From Streptomyces virginiae (GTDB lineage: Bacteria > Actinomycetota > Actinomycetes > Streptomycetales > Streptomycetaceae): DNA of 64,000 nt. Below the pieces are notes generated by a model, which saw only the letters and a program-made list of their open reading frames with translations, had not been told where the DNA came from and did no database searches. The DNA lies in NCBI RefSeq assembly GCF_000720455.1, contig NZ_JOAK01000018.1:62001-126000 (forward strand). Reading direction: 5' to 3'. A program made the position numbers and the translations under genes. Position 1 is the first letter of the stretch, and every line of letters begins with the position of its first letter. This document shows positions 34,974 to 44,212 of the stretch, piece by piece.

Positions 34974-35621
34974 GTGAGCGATGGCGGACCGGAGGAGTCC
35001 GGAGGGGCCGTGGGACTGCCGAGCCGGCGTCGGCGGCCGACTCCCATGAGCCAGTGGGACCCGACGGCACGCCTGTCGTACTGGGCCTTCCACGCCAACC
35101 GGCGCCCCGCGTACATGCGCTTCGCGTATCTGCAGCTGGGCTCGGACGCGGCGGCCGAGGAGGCGGTGGACGCCACCTTCGACTCGATCATGGGCGACTG
35201 GCTGCGCATGCTCCACATGGACCGCCTGGACGCCTACGCGTGGACCGTGCTCAAGCACTGCCTGGTCGACCGGCAGCACCGGCGCCACCCCTGGCAGCAG
35301 GAGCCCGAGCCGATGGACATCAGCGCCTTCGAGGCGGCGCTGAAGGAGGCCCACGCCGACCAGTACGAGGTGCTGACCGACACCATCCGCTTCTACTCCG
35401 CCGTCTCCCGGCTCGTCGAGCGCCAGCGCGACGCCGTGCTCCTGCGGTACGGCCTGCAGTGCACCCCCGGTGAGGCGGCCTCCGTGATGGGCGTCGACGA
35501 GGCCACGGTCCGCTCCCACCTCGGCCAGGCCCACCGGCGCCTCGCCCGGCTGCTCGACACCACCGCCGATCCGCCGGAAGCGGCCGGATCGGCCGGTCCG
35601 TCCGAACCAGCCCCCTCATGA
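34974..35621 (+). CDS. Sigma-70-family-like RNA polymerase sigma factor
   Basis: A 215-residue protein with a region-2-like helix bundle (YMRFAYLQLGSDAAAEEAVDATFDSIMGDWLRM) and a region-4-like helix-turn-helix (VERQRDAVLLRYGLQCTPGEAASVMGVDEATVRSHLGQAHRRLARLL). The spacing fits an ECF-type sigma factor or a sigma-like regulator. The start GTG 34974 follows GGAGGTGGAG. Its stop overlaps the start of a large IclR-like gene (ATGA), so both are translated together. No anti-sigma gene is seen beside it, so the IclR-like protein may take that role. Confidence 0.75.
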   Translation: MSDGGPEESGGAVGLPSRRRRPTPMSQWDPTARLSYWAFHANRRPAYMRFAYLQLGSDAAAEEAVDATFDSIMGDWLRMLHMDRLDAYAWTVLKHCLVDRQHRRHPWQQEPEPMDISAFEAALKEAHADQYEVLTDTIRFYSAVSRLVERQRDAVLLRYGLQCTPGEAASVMGVDEATVRSHLGQAHRRLARLLDTTADPPEAAGSAGPSEPAPS

Positions 35622-37483
35622 GGCGCCGCGATCGGCTCGAGCGGCCGGACGGCGACCCCGCGCCCCGCTCACTGGCCGAGTTCCTCGCCCGGGCGGGCGT
35701 CCGCGACCGCTACCGCCACTACGACCTCGGCGCGGCCGAGGCCAGGCTGCTGCGCGCCACACCGCACCCGTCCGTCCCGCACCGCGCCCGGCGCCGCGCG
35801 TCCCACGGCTGGAGCGACCCGGTCCGGGACCGTCCTCTCGACGCCGAGCGGGCCCGGCGCGACCTCAAGGCGATCTGTCTGGCCTCCGTGTGCGAGCCCG
35901 ACGCCGCGGCGCACCTGGACTCCTTCACCGGGGTGCGCACCGACCTGTCCGGCGCCGTCGTCTTCGGCTGCCTGCTGCACCTCGCCGGGATGCGCGAAGG
36001 CGCCCGGTTCTGGTGGCAGTTCGCCGCAGCGTCCGGCAGCGCGAAGGCCGCCGCGGCCGCCTACTGCCTCTTCCTCGACCACTCCCGGCGCGGCGAGCAC
36101 CACGACGCCCGGCACTGGGCGCGCGAGCTGGGCCGCCGCGGCTACCGCCCGGGCGGCCGGCGGGACCTGCGCGAGGTCCGGCTGTGCGCGCAGGCCGCCG
36201 TCCTGCGCTACGTCGACCAGTGCGAGGACCCCGACCTGGGCCCGGTGCCGCTGCCGAGGGCCGGGCTGTCGCTCGCGCTGGGCGCGTTCCTGCCGCCGCC
36301 GCCCGTCACGGTCGTGGCGCCGACGGCGGCGGGCCGGCCCGGCACCGGGCCGCTGCGCCATCCCGCGCTGACGGCCGCGGCCCGCGGGACCGTCGTGCAG
36401 GGCGGTTCGGGCGAGGCGCTGGTGGAGGCCCGCCGCGCCCTGGCCGTCGTACGGGTGCTGGAGCAGCACCCGCTGGGGGTCCGGGCCGCCCAGCTCGCAC
36501 GGGAGTCGGGCCTCGCGGAGGCGCAACTGCGGCCGCTCCTGGCGATGCTGTGCGAGGAGGAGTACGCGTACCGGCTGGGGGTGGGGGCGTACGCGCGCGG
36601 CCCGGCCCTGGACCGGCTCGCCGGTCCCGGCGGCCACGGCCTGGCCGGGCAGCTCCAGCGGACGCTGGCCCTGGCCCGGGACAGCGCGGGCGCCGCCGTG
36701 TACCTCAGCCGGTACGCGGGGGGCGAGGTCCACATCACGCAGATGGCGGCCGGGCCGGCGACGCCGCCGGTCCGGGAGTGGGTGGACTTCCGGGACGCCG
36801 CGCACGCCAGCGCGGTGGGCAAGTGTCTGCTGACGCAGCTCGACCACGACCGCCGCGCCGACCACGTGGCCCGGCACCGGCCCGCGCGGCTCACCCCGCA
36901 GACCATCACCGACAGCCGGGCCCTGTTCACGGCGCTGGACGCGGTGGCCCCCGGCGCACCCGTCTTCGACCTGCTCGAATACTCCCCCGGGGTCGTCTGC
37001 TCGGCCGTTCCCCTCGCCATGGGCGGCGCCGCGGGGAGCCTCGCACTGTCGCTGCCCGCGACGCACGCCCACCGGCTGCGGTCGGCGACCGAGACGCTGC
37101 GCCGCAAGGCCGTACCGGTCCTCCTCGCCCTGCTCCTGACCGGCGCCGTCCCCCCGGACCCCGCGCCCGCGCCCGCCGTCGAGCCCGGCCGCGCACCCGA
37201 CCGGCCCGAAACCCCGACCCCGGCCCGGCCCCAGCCGATGCGGGCGCCGGTCACCCCGGAGACCCTGCGCCACCTCCGGCAGCTCTTCCGGACCCCGCTC
37301 GCGGAGGCCGCTGCGGCGCCGCAGGGCCCGCACCTGGTCAGCGACACCACGGCCGGGGCGGCCTACCTGTTCGACGCGGCCCCGGACGGCGACGCCCCCC
37401 GCCTGTCCCTCCCGCACACCTTCACCTCGGTCACCCCGGGCAGCCTGACCCGCCCGACGGGGCTGGTGGTCCTGGGTACGTGA
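35618..37483 (+). CDS. Large IclR-like regulator with extra N-terminal domain
   Basis: A 621-residue protein, more than twice the usual IclR size. Residues about 90-190 (HLAGMREGARFWWQFAAASGSAKAAAAAYCLFLDH) look like TPR-type helices. A helix-turn-helix follows near residue 275 (VVRVLEQHPLGVRAAQLARESGLAEAQLRPLLAMLCEE), then an IclR-type effector domain with VYLSRYAGGEVHITQM, RDAAHASAVGKCLL and VVCSAVPLAMGG around residues 350-480. The C-terminus is Pro-rich and ends in about 80 residues of unknown fold. It overlaps the sigma-like gene by four bases. A partner-switching or co-regulator role is inferred. Confidence 0.72.
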   Translation: MRRRDRLERPDGDPAPRSLAEFLARAGVRDRYRHYDLGAAEARLLRATPHPSVPHRARRRASHGWSDPVRDRPLDAERARRDLKAICLASVCEPDAAAHLDSFTGVRTDLSGAVVFGCLLHLAGMREGARFWWQFAAASGSAKAAAAAYCLFLDHSRRGEHHDARHWARELGRRGYRPGGRRDLREVRLCAQAAVLRYVDQCEDPDLGPVPLPRAGLSLALGAFLPPPPVTVVAPTAAGRPGTGPLRHPALTAAARGTVVQGGSGEALVEARRALAVVRVLEQHPLGVRAAQLARESGLAEAQLRPLLAMLCEEEYAYRLGVGAYARGPALDRLAGPGGHGLAGQLQRTLALARDSAGAAVYLSRYAGGEVHITQMAAGPATPPVREWVDFRDAAHASAVGKCLLTQLDHDRRADHVARHRPARLTPQTITDSRALFTALDAVAPGAPVFDLLEYSPGVVCSAVPLAMGGAAGSLALSLPATHAHRLRSATETLRRKAVPVLLALLLTGAVPPDPAPAPAVEPGRAPDRPETPTPARPQPMRAPVTPETLRHLRQLFRTPLAEAAAAPQGPHLVSDTTAGAAYLFDAAPDGDAPRLSLPHTFTSVTPGSLTRPTGLVVLGT

Positions 37484-37509
37484 GTGGGGGACCGCGCCGG
37501 AGCAACACG

Positions 37510-37538
37510 AAGAGCCCCACACGATGTGTGGGGCTCTT
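37510..37538. terminator. Terminator hairpin between IclR-like gene and tRNA-Leu
   Basis: A perfect 13-base stem (AAGAGCCCCACAC at 37510-37522 with 37526-37538) and a GAT loop end the minus-strand tRNA transcript, six bases after the tRNA, and can end the IclR-like transcript from the other side. Confidence 0.8.
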
Positions 37539-37543
37539 GCTTG

Positions 37544-37628
37544 TGTCCGAGGGGGGACTTGAACCCCCACGCCCGATAAAGGGCACTAGCACCTCAAGCT
37601 AGCGCGTCTGCCATTCCGCCACCCGGAC
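37544..37628 (-). tRNA. tRNA-Leu (anticodon GAG)
   Basis: The minus strand folds as a class II tRNA. The 7-base acceptor stem GTCCGGG pairs with CTCGGAC with one wobble pair. The anticodon stem CTAGC/GCTAG holds the loop TTGAGGT with anticodon GAG. A long variable arm (TGCCCTTTATCGGGCG) is typical of tRNA-Leu, and the T arm carries GTTCAAGTC. The discriminator is A and CCA is not encoded. It reads CUC and CUU. A TATTGT box at 37666-37671 on the minus strand is a possible -10. Confidence 0.95.
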
Positions 37629-37907
37629 CGGTGGTCGGCCCCGGTTTCCCGCGGCGACATGGACAACAATAGCAAAGGATCGGCGGGTCTCCGACCACTT
37701 ATCCGGGCGGCCGCGGTCCGCCACGCCGGGCTGACCTGCGGGCATGCCCGGACGGGGTCGGCAAGACGGGCCGTCTCGCCGAGGTCGGGGGCCCGTGCGG
37801 CAGGGGACGGGCGGGCCCGGTCGGGCCCCCGGATGTCGGTATCGGGGTGGACAACGGCGGGCGCCGGGCGGTCGGATGGCTGCGCACACATCCGGGGGGA
37901 GCCGCGC

Positions 37908-39089
37908 ATGGAAACCGAGCACCGCGTCAGCACGCTGGAGCTGTTCTTCGACCTCGTCTTCGTCTTCACCATCACGCAGTTGACGGTGCTGCTGGCGGAC
38001 GACCTGACCCCGCGGGGCGCGGGGCAGGTCGTGCTCATCTTCACCGTGCTGTTCTGGATGTACGGGGGCTACGCCCACCTGACCAATCAGGTGCCGCCGG
38101 ACCGGACCGTCAGACGGGTGCTGCTCATGCTGGCCATGGGCGCCTTCATGGTGTGCGCGCTGGCCGTGCCCACCGCGTTCGGGGCGGGCGGTGTCGCCTT
38201 CGGCCTGGGGTACCTGCTGGTCGTACTGGTGCACGGCGCGCTGTTCACCCAGGCGCACGGCCGCGGGGTGCTGTGGTTCGCCCTGCCCAACGTGCTGTGC
38301 GCGCTGGCGGTGACGGCCGCCGGGTTCTTCGACGGGCTGCCGGCCTGGGGCCTGTGGCTGCTGGCGCTGCTGCTGCAGTTCGTGACCCCGGTGGTCGTGC
38401 AGCGGGTCGCCGCCAGCGGGGCCGCGGCGGAGCCGAAGGTGCCCGAGCAGACGGTCGGCGACCAGCTGGGCGGGATGAACGCGGCGCACCTGGTGGAGCG
38501 GCACGGCCTGCTGCTGATCATCGTCTTCGGCGAGTCCGTGATCGCGATCGGCATCGGGGTGGGTTCGCTGCCCCTGTCCGCCGGCATCGCGGGCGGGGCG
38601 TTCCTGGCCCTCACGATCGCGTCGGCGATGTGGTGGATGTACTTCGTGCGCGACGAGGGCCGGGCCGAGGAGGTCTTCGCGCACACCCCGCCGGAGCGGC
38701 GTTTCAAGCTGGCGATGGCCGCGTACTACTACGCGTTCCTGCCGGTGCTGCTGGGCATCGCCGTCTTCGCGGCCGGGGTGAAGAAGACCATCGGGCACCT
38801 CGGGGAGCACCTGCACACCGGCCCTGCGGTCGCGCTGGCCGGCGGGGTCGCCCTCTATCTGGCCGGGAACCTGGTCTTCCGGGCGGTGCTGGGCCTCGGG
38901 CCGGCCCGCTACCGCGCGACGGCCCTGGTGCTCGCGCTCGCCACCGTGCCCGTGGGGACCGGCTGGACGGGGGCGGGCCAGCTGGTGGCCCTGGCGGTCG
39001 TCCTGGTCTGCGCGGTGATCGCCGAGGGTGGCCGCTCCCCCGCCGGGCGGGCGCGGGCAGCGGCCACGGAAAGCGTCACGGGCAGCTGA
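37908..39089 (+). CDS. ltrA: Low temperature requirement protein A family membrane protein
   Basis: The 393-residue protein starts METEHRVSTLELFFDLVFVFTITQLT, the family's highly conserved opening, and has about ten to twelve transmembrane helices. A further landmark is ERHGLLLIIVFGESVIAIGIGVG near residues 205-225. LtrA was described in Listeria as needed for growth in the cold; its reaction or transport substrate is unknown. ATG 37908 follows GGGGGGAGC. Open frame extends to 37659 but has no conserved sequence. The gene overlaps the convergent FabH-like gene by 14 bases. Confidence 0.88.
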   Translation: METEHRVSTLELFFDLVFVFTITQLTVLLADDLTPRGAGQVVLIFTVLFWMYGGYAHLTNQVPPDRTVRRVLLMLAMGAFMVCALAVPTAFGAGGVAFGLGYLLVVLVHGALFTQAHGRGVLWFALPNVLCALAVTAAGFFDGLPAWGLWLLALLLQFVTPVVVQRVAASGAAAEPKVPEQTVGDQLGGMNAAHLVERHGLLLIIVFGESVIAIGIGVGSLPLSAGIAGGAFLALTIASAMWWMYFVRDEGRAEEVFAHTPPERRFKLAMAAYYYAFLPVLLGIAVFAAGVKKTIGHLGEHLHTGPAVALAGGVALYLAGNLVFRAVLGLGPARYRATALVLALATVPVGTGWTGAGQLVALAVVLVCAVIAEGGRSPAGRARAAATESVTGS

Positions 39090-40017
39090 TGACCTGGCCG
39101 GCGTAGGAGAGGTTGCCGCCGAAGCCGAAGAGGAGGACCGGCGCGCCGGAGGGGATCTCGCCGCGCTGGACCAGCTTCGACAGGGCCATCGGGATGCTGG
39201 CGGCCGAGGTGTTGCCGGACTCGACGACATCGCGGGCGACGACGGCGTTGACGGCGCCGATCTTCGCGGCGAGCGGCTCGATGATCCGCAGGTTCGCCTG
39301 GTGGAGGACGACCGCGGCCAGCTCCTCGGGAGCCACCCCGGCCTTCTCGCACACCTTGCGGGCGAGCGGCGGGAGCTGGCTGGTGGTCCACCGGTAGACG
39401 GACTGGCCCTCCTGGGCGAAGACCGGCGGCGAGCCCTCGATGCGGACCGCGTTGCCCATCTCCGGGACCGAACCCCACAGCACCGGGCCGATGCCCGGCT
39501 CGTCGCAGGCCTCGACGACGGCCGCGCCCGCGCCGTCGCCGGTGAGCACGCAGGTGGTGCGGTCGGCCCAGTCGGTGATCTCGGTCATCTTGTCGGCGCC
39601 GATGACCAGGGCGCGGGTGGCGGAACCGGCCCGGATGGCGTGGTCGGCCGTGGCGAGGGCGTGGGTGAAGCCCGAGCAGACGACGTTGATGTCCATGACG
39701 GCGGGGCTGGCGCCCATGCCCAGCTTGGCGGCGACGCGCGCGGCCATGTTGGGCGAACGGTCGATCGCGGTGGAGGTGGCGACCAGGACGAGGTCGATGT
39801 CGTCCGGGGTCAGACCTGCGCCGGCCAGCGCCTTTCCGGCCGCGTGGTAGGCCAGCTCGTCCACCGGCTCGTCCGGGCCGGCGACGTGGCGGGTGCGGAT
39901 GCCGACGCGGGACCGGATCCACTCGTCGGTGGTGTCGACCATGGCCGCGAGGTCCTCGTTGGTGAGCACTCTCGCGGGCTGGTAGTGCCCTAGCGCCACC
40001 ACGCGTGAACCGGTCAT
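39076..40017 (-). CDS. Beta-ketoacyl-ACP synthase III (FabH-like, stand-alone)
   Basis: The 313-residue enzyme condenses an acyl-CoA primer with malonyl-ACP in the first elongation step of fatty acid or secondary-metabolite synthesis. The catalytic triad is visible: Cys in NVVCSGFTHAL (about residue 110), His in VLHQANLRI and Asn in ESGNTSAAS. It is not next to fabD, acpP or fabF, so it is probably a paralogue of the housekeeping enzyme. ATG 40015-40017 (MTGSRVVALGHY) follows GAGGGGGGAC; 58 upstream open codons are ignored. It is divergent from fdhD. Confidence 0.92.
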   Translation of the reverse strand: MTGSRVVALGHYQPARVLTNEDLAAMVDTTDEWIRSRVGIRTRHVAGPDEPVDELAYHAAGKALAGAGLTPDDIDLVLVATSTAIDRSPNMAARVAAKLGMGASPAVMDINVVCSGFTHALATADHAIRAGSATRALVIGADKMTEITDWADRTTCVLTGDGAGAAVVEACDEPGIGPVLWGSVPEMGNAVRIEGSPPVFAQEGQSVYRWTTSQLPPLARKVCEKAGVAPEELAAVVLHQANLRIIEPLAAKIGAVNAVVARDVVESGNTSAASIPMALSKLVQRGEIPSGAPVLLFGFGGNLSYAGQVISCP

Positions 40018-40223
40018 GGGCGGGGTCCCCCCTCGTACGGAAGTCAGGATCACCCAGCTTTGCCTGCTACTGATGGGTACGTGTGCGTGTGACCCAACAG
40101 GATTCCGGCCCCTGATTTTGGAGCTTCCCGAGGAGCTCCCTGCCCGGGACCTGGTCGGATGCGGAACCGCGAGAATGAGTACGTCGGACATCGGCGAGAA
40201 ACAGAAGGGGTGGGCTGATCACC

Positions 40224-41051
40224 ATGGGACGGGTCACCGAGCGCCGTCGCGTCGTCCGGATCCGGAACGGCGGGGCGGGTGTCCGCCCGGACACACTGGT
40301 GGCCGAGGAGCCGCTGGAGATACGGCTGAACGGCAAACCGCTGGCCATCACCATGCGGACGCCGGGCGACGACTTCGCCCTGGCGGTGGGCTTCCTGGTG
40401 AGCGAGGGGGTGCTCGCCGGCGCGTCGGACGTGCAGGCGGTCACGTACTGCGAGGGTGCGACCGAGGACGGCTCCAACACCTACAACGTGGTGAACGTCC
40501 AGCTGGCCGCCGGGGTCCCGGTGCCGGACATCACGCTGGAGCGGAACGTCTACACCACCTCGTCCTGCGGTCTGTGCGGGAAGGCCAGCCTCGACGCGGT
40601 CCGGACGGCGAGCCGCTTCCCGGGGATCGCCGCCGACCCGGTACGGGTGCCGGTGGAGGTCCTGACCGGGCTTCCGGACCGGCTGCGGGCGGCCCAGAAG
40701 GTCTTCGACCGTACGGGCGGCCTGCACGCGGCCGGGCTGTTCACGGCGGAGGGCGAGCTGCTCGACCTGCGCGAGGACGTGGGCCGGCACAACGCCGTGG
40801 ACAAGATCGTCGGCCGGGCGCTGCAGGCGGGACGCCTCCCGCTGGCGGGCGCGGTCCTGCTGGTGTCGGGCCGGGCCTCCTTCGAGCTCGCGCAGAAGGC
40901 GGTGATGGCGGGCATACCGGTGCTGGCGGCCGTCTCCGCGCCGTCCTCGCTGGCGGTGGACCTGGCGGTGGAGTCGGGCATGACCCTGGTCGGTTTCCTG
41001 CGGGGCCCGGACATGAACATCTACGCGGGCGAGGAGCGGATCACCCTGTAG
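40224..41051 (+). CDS. fdhD: Formate dehydrogenase accessory sulfurtransferase FdhD
   Basis: The 275-residue protein matches FdhD, which carries sulfur from the cysteine desulfurase to the molybdenum cofactor of formate dehydrogenase. The sulfur-handling cysteines are in [12 protein letters not shown] (about residue 115). Other landmarks are [36 protein letters not shown] and [38 protein letters not shown] 40224 follows GAAGGGG. No formate dehydrogenase gene is in the window. Its 3' end overlaps the convergent hypothetical gene by 11 bases. Confidence 0.95.
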   Translation: MGRVTERRRVVRIRNGGAGVRPDTLVAEEPLEIRLNGKPLAITMRTPGDDFALAVGFLVSEGVLAGASDVQAVTYCEGATEDGSNTYNVVNVQLAAGVPVPDITLERNVYTTSSCGLCGKASLDAVRTASRFPGIAADPVRVPVEVLTGLPDRLRAAQKVFDRTGGLHAAGLFTAEGELLDLREDVGRHNAVDKIVGRALQAGRLPLAGAVLLVSGRASFELAQKAVMAGIPVLAAVSAPSSLAVDLAVESGMTLVGFLRGPDMNIYAGEERITL

Positions 41052-41520
41052 GGGCGCGCCGGAACCGCTCCGCGGCGCCCTGCTTGTAGCCGAGGAAGGT
41101 GGCCCATACGCGGCTGCCGTCGCCCGCGGAGTCCTCCTTGCCCGTCCCGCCGAGGTTGAACCAGTCGTTGCACTGCTGGACCTCGGGCGTTCCTTCGGGG
41201 CTGAACCGGATCCGGATCCCCGGGTTCTCGTCGGGGAGGTGGGCGAGGGTCCAGCTGCCCTCGCCGGTGAACACTCCCGGCTCCGGGCCCCGTGCGCACT
41301 GCCAGCCCGAAGCGTTCGAGAGGAGCGCCCGGCCGTCGGACAGCACTTCCAGCCGGGCTCCGCGGTCGCCGTGCCAGGTGCCGATGACGTCCTCCTCCGT
41401 CAGCGGGGCGGAGGACCCGCCCAACAGGCCGAGGGTCAGGGCCAGGGCGAGGGCCGGCAGCAACAGCAGACCGAACAGCAGGCTGAGCGCCATGGTCACC
41501 GCGCGGGCGGGGTTGTGCAC
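41041..41520 (-). CDS. Membrane-anchored hypothetical protein
   Basis: A 159-residue protein with one N-terminal hydrophobic segment ([25 protein letters not shown]) that may be an uncleaved anchor. The rest, exposed outside, begins with an [22 protein letters not shown] strand pattern typical of small beta-sandwich or lipocalin-like folds, with two Cys (WQCARG and VQQCNDW). No family is recognised. It starts at GTG 41520, one base after the stop of the ferredoxin-like gene, so the two are co-transcribed. Confidence 0.65.
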   Translation of the reverse strand: MHNPARAVTMALSLLFGLLLLPALALALTLGLLGGSSAPLTEEDVIGTWHGDRGARLEVLSDGRALLSNASGWQCARGPEPGVFTGEGSWTLAHLPDENPGIRIRFSPEGTPEVQQCNDWFNLGGTGKEDSAGDGSRVWATFLGYKQGAAERFRRAPTG

Positions 41521-41521
41521 G

Positions 41522-41956
41522 TCAGCGCCTGCGGCGGGAGCGGCGGCCGGCGTCGGCCGGCGGCTTCGGGGCCGGCGGGTCGATGCGGTGCAGGTCCAGG
41601 GTGGCCGGGAGCGGGGTGGAGCCCGGCCCTCCGGATTCGGCCCAGGCGATGATCTCGTCGGTGGCGGTGTCGTCGAGGGCCCAGCCGAACCAGACCGCGC
41701 GGGCGCCGCGGCGCCGGGCCTCGGTGGTGGGCTGGACCACGATGACGTTGGCCTGGGCGCAGGGGCCGAGGCAGTCGCTCGTACGGACGGCCAGGCGGCC
41801 CCCGGAGGCGGCCGCGGCCTCGCGCAGCCGGGCGAGCTGGCCCGCGTGGTCGGAGCCGGGGTTCTTGCGGGGGTCGCCGCAGCAGCAGCCGCGGCAGACC
41901 ACCAGGGTGCAGGGGCGTTCGGCGTGGGCGCCGAGCGGGCGTATCCAGGTCACCAC
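41522..41956 (-). CDS. Thioredoxin-like 2Fe-2S ferredoxin domain protein
   Basis: The 144-residue protein has the cysteine pattern of the thioredoxin-like [2Fe-2S] ferredoxin family: CTLVVCRGCCCGDPRKNPGS near residue 20 and SDCLGPCAQANVIVV near residue 62. The C-terminus is basic (GRRSRRRR). Related domains deliver electrons in NuoE-type and formate dehydrogenase gamma subunits, which fits the nearby fdhD gene, although a direct link is only positional. GTG 41956 is the start. The downstream membrane-anchored gene follows after one base. Confidence 0.75.
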   Translation of the reverse strand: MVTWIRPLGAHAERPCTLVVCRGCCCGDPRKNPGSDHAGQLARLREAAAASGGRLAVRTSDCLGPCAQANVIVVQPTTEARRRGARAVWFGWALDDTATDEIIAWAESGGPGSTPLPATLDLHRIDPPAPKPPADAGRRSRRRR

Positions 41957-41962
41957 CGCACG

Positions 41963-43018
41963 TTACCGGGCCTGGGAAGCAGCCTGTTGAGCGGTGGGGG
42001 AGACCTCCGCCACACGGTCGGCGGGCAGTTCGGGCCGCGGGTCCGCGGCGCGGCGGCGGGCGATGACGGCGCAGACCATCAGCTGCATCTGGTGGAAGAG
42101 CATCAGCGGGAGCACGGCGAGGGCGGCCTGGGCCCCGAACAGCACGCTGGCCATGGGGAGTCCGGCGGCCAGGCTCTTCTTCGACCCCGCGAACTGGATG
42201 GCGATGCGGTCCTCGCGGCCGAAGCCGAGGCGTGCCGCGCCGTACCAGGTGACGAGCAGCATGACCGCGAGGAGCGCGGCCTCAAGGAGCATCAGCGCGC
42301 CGAGGCGCAGCGGGCTGACCTGCTGCCAGATGCCGGCCGCCACGCCCGCGCTGAAGGCGGTGTAGACGACGAGCAGGATCGATCCGCGGTCGACGCGTCC
42401 GAGGGTCTTCTTGTGGCGGGTGAGGAAGCCGCCGACCCAGCGGCGCAGGGCCTGGCCCAGGAGGAAGGGCAGCAGCAGCTGGAGGGTGATCTTGAGGAGG
42501 GAGTCGAGGGAGAAGCCGCCCGTGCGGCCGCCGAGCAGGACGGCCGCGAGCAGCGGGGTGAGCACGATGCCGGCCAGGCTGGAGAAGGAGCCGGCGCAGA
42601 TGGCGGCGGGGACGTTGCCGCGGGCGATCGAGGTGAAGGCGATCGAGGACTGGACGGTGGAGGGGACCAGGCAGAGGAAGAGCAGCCCGCTCTGGAGCGG
42701 TGGCGGCAGGAGGCCGGGGGCGAGGGCGCGCAGGGCCAGGCCGAGGACCGGGAAGAGCAGGAAGGTGCAGGTGAGCACGGTGAGGTGGAGCCGCCAGTGG
42801 CGCAGGCCGTCGAGTGCCTCGCGGGTGGAGAGCCGGGCGCCGTAGAGGAAGAAGAGGAGGGCCACGGCCGCGGTGGAGGCGGCGCCGGCGGCCGTGGCGG
42901 CCGCGCCGCGGGTGGGCAGGAGGGCGGCGAGGCCGACGGTGCCGAGCAGGGCCAGGACGTACGGGTCCAGGGGGAGCCGGGCGGGGAGGTGCGGGCGGCG
43001 CATGCGCAGGGTGCTCAC
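41963..43018 (-). CDS. Bile acid:sodium symporter family protein (YfeH/SBF-like)
   Basis: The 351-residue membrane protein has about ten helices and matches the SBF-like group of the bile acid:sodium symporter superfamily: ALLFFLYGARLSTREALDGL, LCLVPSTVQSSIAFTSIARGNVPAAICAGSFSS and QFAGSKKSLAAGLPMA. The natural substrate in actinobacteria is unknown. Start choice is uncertain: GTG 43018 is used, and ATG 43003 is also open; neither has a strong ribosome-binding sequence. It is divergent from a LysR-type regulator, which probably controls it. Confidence 0.85.
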   Translation of the reverse strand: MSTLRMRRPHLPARLPLDPYVLALLGTVGLAALLPTRGAAATAAGAASTAAVALLFFLYGARLSTREALDGLRHWRLHLTVLTCTFLLFPVLGLALRALAPGLLPPPLQSGLLFLCLVPSTVQSSIAFTSIARGNVPAAICAGSFSSLAGIVLTPLLAAVLLGGRTGGFSLDSLLKITLQLLLPFLLGQALRRWVGGFLTRHKKTLGRVDRGSILLVVYTAFSAGVAAGIWQQVSPLRLGALMLLEAALLAVMLLVTWYGAARLGFGREDRIAIQFAGSKKSLAAGLPMASVLFGAQAALAVLPLMLFHQMQLMVCAVIARRRAADPRPELPADRVAEVSPTAQQAASQAR

Positions 43019-43162
43019 TTGCTGTCGGGACGGGCGGGACCCCGGCCGGGTGGGACCGGGTGCTCTTCGTCCCTTCATGGTCGGGCCGCGGCGGTGATCG
43101 GGAAACCCGTACACCGCTCTCACTGTCATCACGGATCGGGATGAGCGTCCTACGATGGGGGG

Positions 43163-44014
43163 ATGTACGACCCGGTGCAGCTGCGTACGTTCCTCACGGT
43201 GGCCCAGACGCTGAGCTTCACGCAGGCGGCGGGGCGTCTCGGCGTACGGCAGTCCACGGTCAGCCAGCACGTGCGGCGGCTGGAGGAGGCGACCGGGCGG
43301 CCGCTGTTCCTGCGGGACACGCACAGCGTGGAGCTGACGGAGGACGGCGAGGCGATGCTCGGCTTCGCGCGGACGATCCTGGAGGCGCACGAGCGGGCGG
43401 CGGCCTTCTTCACGGGGACGCGGCTGCGGGGGCGGCTGCGGTTCGGCGCCTCGGAGGACTTCGTGCTGTCGCGGCTCCCGGAGATCCTGGAGGGTTTCCG
43501 GCACGAGCACCCCGAGGTGGACCTCGAACTGTCGGTGGAGCTGTCGGGCACGCTGCACGAACGGCTGGACGCGGGGCGGCTCGACCTGGTGCTGGCGAAG
43601 CGGCGGGGGCCGGGCGACGAGCGGGGCCGGCTCGTCTGGCGGGACCGGATGGTGTGGATCGGCGCGGAGGGGCTGCGGGTGGATCCCGAGCGGCCGGTTC
43701 CGCTGATCGTCTTCCCGCCGCCGGGCATCACCCGGGCGCGGGCCCTGGAGGTGCTCGAACGGGACGGCCGGGCGTGGCGGATCGCGTGCACGAGCGGCAG
43801 CCTGAGCGGTCTGGTGGCGGCGGCCCGGGCCGGACTGGGCGTGATGGCGCACACGCGGGGGCTGATCCCGCCGGGCCTGGTGCGGGTCGGCGGGCTGCCC
43901 GAGCTGGGGCCGGTGGAGTTCGCGCTGGTGCGCGGGCCGCGCGCGTCGCCCGCGGCCGAGGCCCTGGCGGCGGCGGTCCTGTCGGGCGCGGACCGGCTCA
44001 CGCGCAGCGGCTGA
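43163..44014 (+). CDS. LysR-type transcriptional regulator
   Basis: The 283-residue protein has the N-terminal LysR helix-turn-helix (LRTFLTVAQTLSFTQAAGRLGVRQSTVSQHVRRLEEATGRPLF) and a periplasmic-binding-type effector domain. ATG 43163 follows GGGGG at close spacing. It is divergent from the symporter, 144 bases apart, the usual layout for a LysR regulator and its target. The effector is unknown; a substrate of the symporter is the simplest guess. Its downstream flank is a degenerate 15-base repeat. Confidence 0.92.
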   Translation: MYDPVQLRTFLTVAQTLSFTQAAGRLGVRQSTVSQHVRRLEEATGRPLFLRDTHSVELTEDGEAMLGFARTILEAHERAAAFFTGTRLRGRLRFGASEDFVLSRLPEILEGFRHEHPEVDLELSVELSGTLHERLDAGRLDLVLAKRRGPGDERGRLVWRDRMVWIGAEGLRVDPERPVPLIVFPPPGITRARALEVLERDGRAWRIACTSGSLSGLVAAARAGLGVMAHTRGLIPPGLVRVGGLPELGPVEFALVRGPRASPAAEALAAAVLSGADRLTRSG

Positions 44015-44031
44015 CCGCCGCGCACCGCACG

Positions 44032-44106
44032 GACGCGTACGGGCAAGACGCGTACAGCCCGGACGCGTACCGGCGACGCGCGTACCGCCGATGCGCGTAC
44101 CGGCCG
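44032..44106. repeat. 15-bp tandem repeat, five units
   Basis: Five 15-base units, each with a GCGTAC core (44032-44106), follow the LysR stop. Read in one frame they give Asp-Ala-Tyr-type pentapeptides, so they may descend from a coding repeat, but no start or gene is now present. Confidence 0.8.
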
Positions 44107-44212
44107 GGCGCGGACCGGCGCGCGGGGGTGGCCGCCGGGCGCGCGGCGGGCCGCCCGCGCCGTCCGACCCGCACGTCAGCGGCGTGAACGGCGTGATCAC
44201 TGGGGAGGTCTT

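Noticed and set aside
37544..37628. tRNA gene as an integration site
   Set aside because: No integrase, direct repeat of the tRNA 3' end or mobile gene was found around it.
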